Shown: positions 59,152 through 64,000 of the stretch, piece by piece | Position numbering within the stretch: the stretch's first letter is position 1 | Layout of the letters: every line of letters starts with the position of its first letter | Assembly (NCBI RefSeq): GCF_001571085.1 | Contig: NZ_BCTC01000002.1 | Location: 1 to 64,000 of the forward strand | Direction of reading: 5' to 3' | Origin: Azohydromonas lata NBRC 102462 | GTDB taxonomy: Bacteria > Pseudomonadota > Gammaproteobacteria > Burkholderiales > Burkholderiaceae_C | DNA: 64,000 bases | Notes under the pieces: model-generated | Database searches by the model: none | Told to the model about the DNA's origin: nothing | What the model saw: the letters and a program-made list of their open reading frames with translations, nothing else | Program-made: the position numbers and the translations under genes

Positions 59152-59246
59152 CGGCCCGCTGCCCGTCCGACTCCCCACAGCAACGCGGCTCGCGCCGGAC
59201 ACCCCATCAGCGGGGCGCGCAGGCAAGAAAGCGAATGAGGTCTCCC

Positions 59247-60812
59247 ATGGCATCCCCGTGCACCGCAACGCCCAAGCACCGCCTGGGCCTGGCGCTGGCC
59301 GCCGTGGCCGTGCTGGCCGGCTGCTCCACGCTGGACGTCAAGCAGGACACCATCACCGGCACGCAGGCCGCGACCATAGGCCCCGAGCTGCCGCCGTTTC
59401 GCACCATCACCGGCTTCTCCGGCGCGCTGCGCTGCATGGACGACCTGCTCATCACCTACGGCGTGCGCGACGTGAGCATGCTGGTCGAGGACATCCTGGA
59501 CCAGACCAAGAAGGTCAACGCCGGCACGCGCGACATGCTCATCACCGCCGTGTCCGACATGACGCGGCGCAGCCGCGCCATACGCGTCAATGCCTATGGC
59601 AAGGACTCGGCCAACGTCATCGGCTTCCTGGCCTCGGCGCAGCGCCAGAGCGTGTACGACGTGATCCCGCAGTACGACATCAAGGGCTCGGTGTCGCAGT
59701 TCGACGAGAACGTGATCCGCAAGCAAAAGGACTTCGGCATCGGCTTTGCGCCCTTCATCAACCTGGGCGCGGCCGGCGACGCGGCTTCCAACGTCATGGG
59801 GCTGGACCTGAGCGTGCTCAGCACCGAGGACATGTCCATCCTGCCCGGCGTGACCTCTCGCAATTCGGTGGTCATCCTCAAGCACGGCAAGGGCGTGGAC
59901 GGCGACGCGGCCTATCACAAGTTCGGCGTGAGCTACAGCATGACGCTGAGCAAGGCCGAAGGGCAGTCGCAGGCGCTGCGCGGCCTGGTGGAGCTGGCCG
60001 TGGTGGAGCTCATGGGCAAGCTCACCAAGACGCCTTACTGGAGCTGCCTGGGCGCCAGCGCCGCGGACAGCGCCGAGATTCAGCGCGAGGTGTCGGACTG
60101 GTACTTCGCCATGGCCGGCAGCCGCGTGGAGCTGATCGCGTGGTTCCAGAACCAGTTGCGCCGCCGCGGCTTCTACGACGGCCCCATAGACGGCGAGTTC
60201 AACCCGGCCATCGACGAGGCCATCGCCAACTACCGCGGCGAGCTGGGCCTGGAGAAGAAGTCGCTGCTGGACGAGGCTTTCTTCAAGGCCTACCTCGCGG
60301 CCGACCACAACAAGATCAAGGCACCGGACAAGCCGGCCACGTGGATTGCCACGCCCGCACCCGCGCAAGCCCCGGCGCAGCCGCCCGCCAAACTGGGCCT
60401 GGCCCTGGAGCCTTCGGCGCCGCAAGGCCGCCTGGCGCGCGGCGAGGCCTTCAGCCTGACCATCAAACCCACGCAGGACGCGCACGTGTACTGCTACTTG
60501 CAGGACGACAAGGGGCAGGTGCAGCGCTTCTATCCGAACCGCTTCGCCCGCGACTCGCTGGTGCCCGCGGCGCGCCCGCTGGCGCTGCCCGGCAGCATGC
60601 GCTTCCAGCTCGTGGCCAACGAGCGCGGCGCCAGCGAGACGGTGGCCTGCTTCGCCACCGCGCGCGACGTGGCGCAGCAACTGCCGCAGGCGGTGTTGGG
60701 CACGGACTTCGAGACGCTGCCCGGGGCCTCGCTGGAGCAGGTGCGCACCGCCTTCACCCAGGCCAGCCAAGGGGCGCTGGCGCAGGAGAGTTTCCATGTC
60801 CAACCGAAGTGA
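59247..60812 (+). CDS. CsgG-like lipoprotein with peptidoglycan-binding and DUF4384-like domains
   Basis: 521-aa lipoprotein (lipobox LAGC, Cys26). Residues about 50-268 resemble CsgG/HfaB outer-membrane secretion channels: YDIKGSVSQFDENV matches YSILGSITGYDSNV of E. coli CsgG, followed by FGIGF, a TM-beta-like LDLSVLST segment and VELAVVELMGKL. Then a peptidoglycan-binding fold (WFQNQLRRRGFYDGPIDGEF, about 296-340), a Pro linker and a DUF4384-like domain (395-480). CsgG itself is only 277 aa. ATG 59247 has GAGG upstream; ATG 59235 is an alternative. Confidence 0.82.
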   Translation: MASPCTATPKHRLGLALAAVAVLAGCSTLDVKQDTITGTQAATIGPELPPFRTITGFSGALRCMDDLLITYGVRDVSMLVEDILDQTKKVNAGTRDMLITAVSDMTRRSRAIRVNAYGKDSANVIGFLASAQRQSVYDVIPQYDIKGSVSQFDENVIRKQKDFGIGFAPFINLGAAGDAASNVMGLDLSVLSTEDMSILPGVTSRNSVVILKHGKGVDGDAAYHKFGVSYSMTLSKAEGQSQALRGLVELAVVELMGKLTKTPYWSCLGASAADSAEIQREVSDWYFAMAGSRVELIAWFQNQLRRRGFYDGPIDGEFNPAIDEAIANYRGELGLEKKSLLDEAFFKAYLAADHNKIKAPDKPATWIATPAPAQAPAQPPAKLGLALEPSAPQGRLARGEAFSLTIKPTQDAHVYCYLQDDKGQVQRFYPNRFARDSLVPAARPLALPGSMRFQLVANERGASETVACFATARDVAQQLPQAVLGTDFETLPGASLEQVRTAFTQASQGALAQESFHVQPK

Positions 60813-61152
60813 CCCCCGCGCCGGCCGTTGGGCCGGGGCCTGGCCGGCGCTGGCCGCGCTGGGACTGTTGGGCGCGCTGCTGGCGCCGCCCGCCCACGCC
60901 GGGCGCGTGGACGTGGACCGCCAGGCCGTGCCGCCACGGCCCGCCGCCGAGGCGCCGCCCGCCGGCTACCAGTTGCGCTGCTGGCAGTACGGGCAACTGC
61001 TGTTCGAGCAGCGCAACGTGGAGCTCGACGGCGAGTCGCTGGACGGCCTGAAGCTGCGCGGCACGGACCGCAAGCGCCGCCCCGTCATCCTCACCGACAC
61101 CGGCAACGCGACCTGCCTGATCCGCAGCGACGTCGCGCCGGGGCGGCGATGA
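60796..61152 (+). CDS. Small exported protein with Cys pair
   Basis: 118-aa protein with a long basic N-terminus and signal peptide (to about 35), then a short domain with two Cys (62 and 107), RCWQYGQLLFEQRNVEL and TGNATCLIRSD. Family not recognised. It overlaps the CsgG-like gene by 17 nt and the next gene by four, so it is certainly in the same operon. By position it could be an accessory factor of the exporter (CsgE or CsgF-like in role only). Confidence 0.68.
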   Translation: MSNRSDPRAGRWAGAWPALAALGLLGALLAPPAHAGRVDVDRQAVPPRPAAEAPPAGYQLRCWQYGQLLFEQRNVELDGESLDGLKLRGTDRKRRPVILTDTGNATCLIRSDVAPGRR

Positions 61153-61862
61153 GCGCGCAGCGCCTCTCCCGCCGCGGCTGCCTGCTGGCCGGCGCCGCCG
61201 CGTTGTGGGCTTGCGGATGGCAGCTCGCCGCGGCGGCGCAGCGGTCCTTTGCCGTGCAAGGCTTCGACTCGGTGCTGTGGCGAGGCAGCGGCGAGCTCTT
61301 CATTGAGCAGGGCACGCAGGAGAGCCTGAACGTCGAAGCCGAACCGGCCGTGCTGGCGCGTCTGCAGGTCGGGGTGCGCGGCGGGCGGCTGGAGATCGGC
61401 TTCCTGCCCGGGCGCGTCGTGACCCAGGCGCCCCTACGGCTGCTTTTGAAGCTGCGCGCGCTGGTCGCGCTGGAGAGCCAGGCCGCGGGCGACTTGCACG
61501 TGGGCGCGCTGCAGACGCCCGCGCTGGCGCTGGAGCTGGCCGGCAGCGGCGAGACTCGCATCGCGGCGCTGCGCGCACGCAGCCTGGACGCGCGCCTGGC
61601 CGGCTCCGGGCTGCTGGCCATAGACGGCGGCGCGGTGGAGCGCCAGCACGTGCTCATTGCGGGCGCCAGCGGCTACCAGGCCGCGGGCCTGGCCTCGCGG
61701 CAGGCCGAGATCGAGATCGCCGGCAGCGGCGACGCCGAGCTGGCCGCCGAGCAGCGGCTGATCGCGCGCATCGCCGGCGCGGGCAACGTGCGCTACCGGG
61801 GGCATCCGGTGGTGGAGCAGGACATCAGCGGGGCGGGGACGGTGGAGCAGGGAGGCGCCTGA
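61149..61862 (+). CDS. Exported GIN-domain protein (DUF2807-like)
   Basis: 237-aa protein with an N-terminal signal (to about 30) and a repetitive beta-rich body: recurring LAGSGET, LAGSGLL, IAGSGDAEL, IAGAGNVRY and ISGAGTVEQ turns, typical of GIN/DUF2807 right-handed beta-helix domains. These are extracellular or periplasmic and of poorly known function. Last gene of the repeat-protein operon, followed by a strong hairpin. Confidence 0.82.
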   Translation: MSAQRLSRRGCLLAGAAALWACGWQLAAAAQRSFAVQGFDSVLWRGSGELFIEQGTQESLNVEAEPAVLARLQVGVRGGRLEIGFLPGRVVTQAPLRLLLKLRALVALESQAAGDLHVGALQTPALALELAGSGETRIAALRARSLDARLAGSGLLAIDGGAVERQHVLIAGASGYQAAGLASRQAEIEIAGSGDAELAAEQRLIARIAGAGNVRYRGHPVVEQDISGAGTVEQGGA

Positions 61863-61894
61863 TGCGCCGGCCCTGAAGCCGCTTGCGTGGCGAC

Positions 61895-61924
61895 GCCGGG
61901 GTGCCGTGGGAGCGGCACCCCGGC
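61895..61924 (+). terminator. Strong hairpin after the GIN-domain gene
   Basis: Perfect 12-bp GC-rich stem with a TGGGAG loop, 33 nt after the stop. No T run follows, so it may act with Rho or mark the mRNA 3' end. It is placed just before ECF-like element C. Confidence 0.6.
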
Positions 61925-61972
61925 GCGCGCGTTGGCGTGCGGGCATCGCGCCCGGCGGTGCCCTTCAAAACC

Positions 61973-61999
61973 TTGAACCGCATGGCGGCTCGCGGCAAC
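61973..61999 (+). promoter_or_regulatory. ECF-like promoter element C (TTGAACCG-N14-GCAAC)
   Basis: Identical blocks and spacing to element B, 49 nt before the OmpA-family gene. It lies in a 186-nt gap whose only other content is the hairpin at 61895. Confidence 0.6.
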
Positions 62000-62048
62000 C
62001 CAGCGTCAACCGTTGCCTTTGCGCAAGCCCACCGAAGAAGGACCCGCC

Positions 62049-62702
62049 ATGAAACACCGCCTCATGCTCACCACGCTGGCCCTGGCGCTGGCTTCCGCCA
62101 CCGCGCTCGTGGCTGAACCCCTGCGTGCGCAGGAGGTGCGGCTTTACGGCGAGCAGGAGGCGGTCGATCCGCAGGACGTGGCCGCCATCCTGGGCGCGCC
62201 GCGCAAGATCAAGTACCGCGCGCTGCGGCTGCTGGATGACGCGCCCGCCGCCCCGCAGCAGATGGCGCTGGCCACCACGGGCCAGGCGGACCCTGGTGCC
62301 CCTCCCTCCACGGCCGCCGCCACGGTTGCCGCCGCGGCCGATGGCGCCCCCGCGGCGGCGCAAAGCACGTCGGCCCTGGCGCTGCCGGTGCAATTCGCCT
62401 TCAACTCCGCCGACCTCCTGCCCGCGGCGCGGCGCCAGCTCGACGCGCTGGCCCAGGGCATCAAGCTGCTCCCGGCCAGCCGCGCGGTGCTGATCGAAGG
62501 CCACACCGACGCCGCCGGCTCCCAGGTCTACAACGAGCAGCTCTCGCTGCGGCGCGCGCAGTCGGTGCGGCGCTACCTGGTGGCGCAGTACGGCATAGAG
62601 CCGGCGCGGCTGCGCGCGGTGGGCCTGGGCGAGTACGACCCGCTGCCCGGCCGCGACCCGCATGCGCCGCAGAACCGCCGCGTGCAATTCCGCGGCGAGT
62701 GA
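62049..62702 (+). CDS. OmpA-family peptidoglycan-binding protein
   Basis: 217-aa exported protein: signal peptide to about residue 28, a short region with GEQEAVDPQDVAAILG, an Ala-rich linker, and an OmpA C-terminal domain (about 112-217) with VQFAFNSADLLPAA, IEGHTDAAGS, YNEQLSLRRAQSVRRYL and NRRVQF. No beta barrel or lipobox is seen, so it is a periplasmic or loosely anchored cell-wall binder. AAGGA precedes the ATG. It has its own ECF-like element. Confidence 0.88.
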   Translation: MKHRLMLTTLALALASATALVAEPLRAQEVRLYGEQEAVDPQDVAAILGAPRKIKYRALRLLDDAPAAPQQMALATTGQADPGAPPSTAAATVAAAADGAPAAAQSTSALALPVQFAFNSADLLPAARRQLDALAQGIKLLPASRAVLIEGHTDAAGSQVYNEQLSLRRAQSVRRYLVAQYGIEPARLRAVGLGEYDPLPGRDPHAPQNRRVQFRGE

Positions 62703-62800
62703 GCCTGCCCGGCACACGCCGTCCACGCGGTTCCCATTCAACAAGGCGGCCTCTACCATGAACCCTCTACCGCTCCCCGTGCCATCGGCGCACTTCCACC

Positions 62801-63391
62801 ATGGACAACGACGAGGTGCTGCGGCTGCTGGCGCGCATAAGCCAGGGCGACGAGGCCGCTTTCCGCGAGCTCTACAGGGCCTTCTCGCGTCGGCTTTATG
62901 CCTACGTGATCCGAAAACTCGGTAACGAAGCGCAGGCGGAGGAAATCGTGGCCGACACCCTGTACGAAGTCTGGAAGGCACCGGATCGCTTTCGCGGCGA
63001 TTCGCTGTTCAGCACCTGGCTCATCGGCATTGCGCGCAACAAGGTGCTCATGGCCTTCCGCTCGCGCAAGCCCGACGCGATCCATGAGGACTTGCAGGAC
63101 ATCGCGGAAGTGGTGGCCAGCGAGGACGCCGGCGCCTTCGAGCTGCTGGCGCAGCGCCAGCGCCGCGAGGGCGTGCAGCACTGCATGGAGCGCCTCACGG
63201 ACGAGCACCGCGAAGCCATCCACCTCGTGTTCTACGAAGGCATGGCGCTGGCCGAGGTGGCGCAGGTGCAGGACTGCCCCGAGAACACCGTCAAGACCCG
63301 GCTCTTTCACGCGCGGCAGAAGCTGCGCAACTGCCTGAAGCTGCTGTTGGAGCGCGAAGGCGGCGGATCCCTCTCAGGAGCAGCGCCATGA
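62801..63391 (+). CDS. ECF sigma factor
   Basis: 196-aa sigma factor with region 2 (FRELYRAFSRRLYAYVIRKLGNEAQAEEIVADTLYEVWK ... FSTWLIGIARN) and region 4 (LTDEHREAIHLVFYEGMALAEVAQVQDCPENTVKTRLFHARQKL), no regions 1 or 3. It probably reads the TTGAACC(G/C)-GCAAC elements nearby. No Shine-Dalgarno is evident before the ATG. Its stop overlaps the anti-sigma start by four bases. Confidence 0.93.
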   Translation: MDNDEVLRLLARISQGDEAAFRELYRAFSRRLYAYVIRKLGNEAQAEEIVADTLYEVWKAPDRFRGDSLFSTWLIGIARNKVLMAFRSRKPDAIHEDLQDIAEVVASEDAGAFELLAQRQRREGVQHCMERLTDEHREAIHLVFYEGMALAEVAQVQDCPENTVKTRLFHARQKLRNCLKLLLEREGGGSLSGAAP

Positions 63392-64000
63392 ACGACCAAC
63401 GCCTGGAAGAACTGCTGCCGTTCTACGTCAACGGCACGCTGGCCGAGAGCGAGCGCGAGCAGGTGGAGCGCTGGCTGCAGGCCCATCCCGACGCACAGGC
63501 CGAGGCGCAGTGGCTGCGCTCGCTGCAGACCCGCGTGCGCGAGGACGTGCCGCCGGTGTCGGCCGAAGTGGGCCTGGAGCGCGCGCTGCGGCGCATTCGC
63601 ACGGAAGGGCCCGCGCCGCAGGGCGTGCGGCGCGCGGCGGTGCAGCCGGGCCTGTGGGAGCGGCTGCGCGGCGCGCTGGCCTCGCTGGTGCCGCCGTCCA
63701 TCGTCCGGCCCGCGCTGGCCGGCGCGCTGGCGCTGGTGGCGGTGCAGGGCCTGGTGATCGTGCAGCTCATGGAGCGCCACGAGGACGACAGCACCGAGCT
63801 GCGCACGCTGCGCAGCGATGCGGTGCCGCTGGAGCAGGGCCCCTACCTGAAGCTGAACTTCAAGGCCGATGCCCGCGAGGCCGACATCCGCATGCTGCTG
63901 GTGGGCATCAACGGCAGCCTGGCCGCCGGGCCGGGGCAGTTGGGCGACTACTACGTGCACGTGCGCGTGCCGGCGCAGCGGCTGGACGCCATCACCGCGC
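63388..64000 (+). CDS. Anti-sigma factor, truncated by the window end
   Basis: At least 204 residues. The N-terminal anti-sigma helices (LEELLPFYVNGTLAESEREQVERWL) resemble zinc-finger anti-sigma proteins but lack the HxxxCxxC zinc ligands. One membrane helix lies at about 111-128 (IVRPALAGALALVAVQGLVI), and a periplasmic domain follows. It should hold the upstream sigma factor inactive until an envelope signal arrives. The gene continues past base 64000. Confidence 0.88.
   Translation, partial: MNDQRLEELLPFYVNGTLAESEREQVERWLQAHPDAQAEAQWLRSLQTRVREDVPPVSAEVGLERALRRIRTEGPAPQGVRRAAVQPGLWERLRGALASLVPPSIVRPALAGALALVAVQGLVIVQLMERHEDDSTELRTLRSDAVPLEQGPYLKLNFKADAREADIRMLLVGINGSLAAGPGQLGDYYVHVRVPAQRLDAITA

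Noticed and set aside
57273-60803. A 1176-codon minus-strand frame across the caspase-like and CsgG-like genes
   Set aside because: Shadow of the plus-strand genes; no recognisable motif or ribosome site.
62758-62925. A small frame beginning MNPLPLPVPS before the sigma gene
   Set aside because: It overlaps the sigma gene in another frame, lacks a ribosome site and has no domain.

Overview
The window is about 70% GC and looks like a chromosomal segment of a betaproteobacterium, most likely Burkholderiales, family Comamonadaceae. The pointers are the gene order pgk-maeB-pyk-fba-purC-purE-purK, an ahcY-tlyA-metF operon behind an S-adenosylhomocysteine (SAH) riboswitch, and many TAnAAT -10-like boxes (often TA[G/C]AATCG) just upstream of housekeeping genes. 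No insertion sequence, prophage or CRISPR array was seen. The genus is not decided.

Region 1 (1-10000): initiator tRNA, the yajC-secD-secF translocase operon, dprA-smg on the opposite strand, def-fmt, the HtpX protease, a small lipoprotein and an AzlC/AzlD amino-acid exporter. Region 2 (9800-27600): central carbon metabolism (pgk, maeB, pyk, fba), purine synthesis (purC, purE, purK), a soluble chemoreceptor-like protein, a thioredoxin-TPR protein, two t6A tRNA-modification genes (a Sua5/TsaC protein and tsaB), rimI, a type-4 uracil-DNA glycosylase, dacB and an SGNH-like lipoprotein whose nucleophile is replaced. Region 3 (27600-45750): cca, a MidA-like methyltransferase, a pteridine-reductase-like SDR next to folB, ttcA, several lipoproteins, glmU, a lytic transglycosylase, a LysR regulator, a 5-formyl-THF cyclo-ligase, ompW with an FNR-like box, and the riboswitch-controlled ahcY-tlyA-metF operon.

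Region 4 (45775-64000) is the unusual part. It holds only the membrane and regulatory side of a type VI secretion system: TagH (FHA domain), a Hanks-type kinase, TssL with an OmpA domain, TssM and TagF. Linked to these are a FecR protein, a haem c (CxxCH) sensor-like membrane protein and a secreted caspase-like protein. Directly downstream is what looks like an undescribed curli-like export cluster: a secreted protein of five 34-residue tandem repeats, a small exported protein sharing its QNIG motif, a CsgG-like lipoprotein fused to peptidoglycan-binding and DUF4384-like domains, a small exported protein and a GIN-domain protein. An OmpA-family protein and an ECF sigma/anti-sigma pair follow; the anti-sigma gene runs off the window.

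A bipartite element, TTGAACC(G/C)-N13/14-GCAAC, occurs upstream of the FecR-kinase-TssLM operon, of the repeat-protein operon and of the OmpA gene. I propose it is the promoter of the ECF factor encoded at 62801, which would tie kinase signalling, the TssLM complex, the caspase-like protein and the surface fibre into one regulon. The TssL N-terminus also carries five acidic A/R-T-L motifs that could be kinase targets read by the FHA protein. These links are inference from sequence and context.
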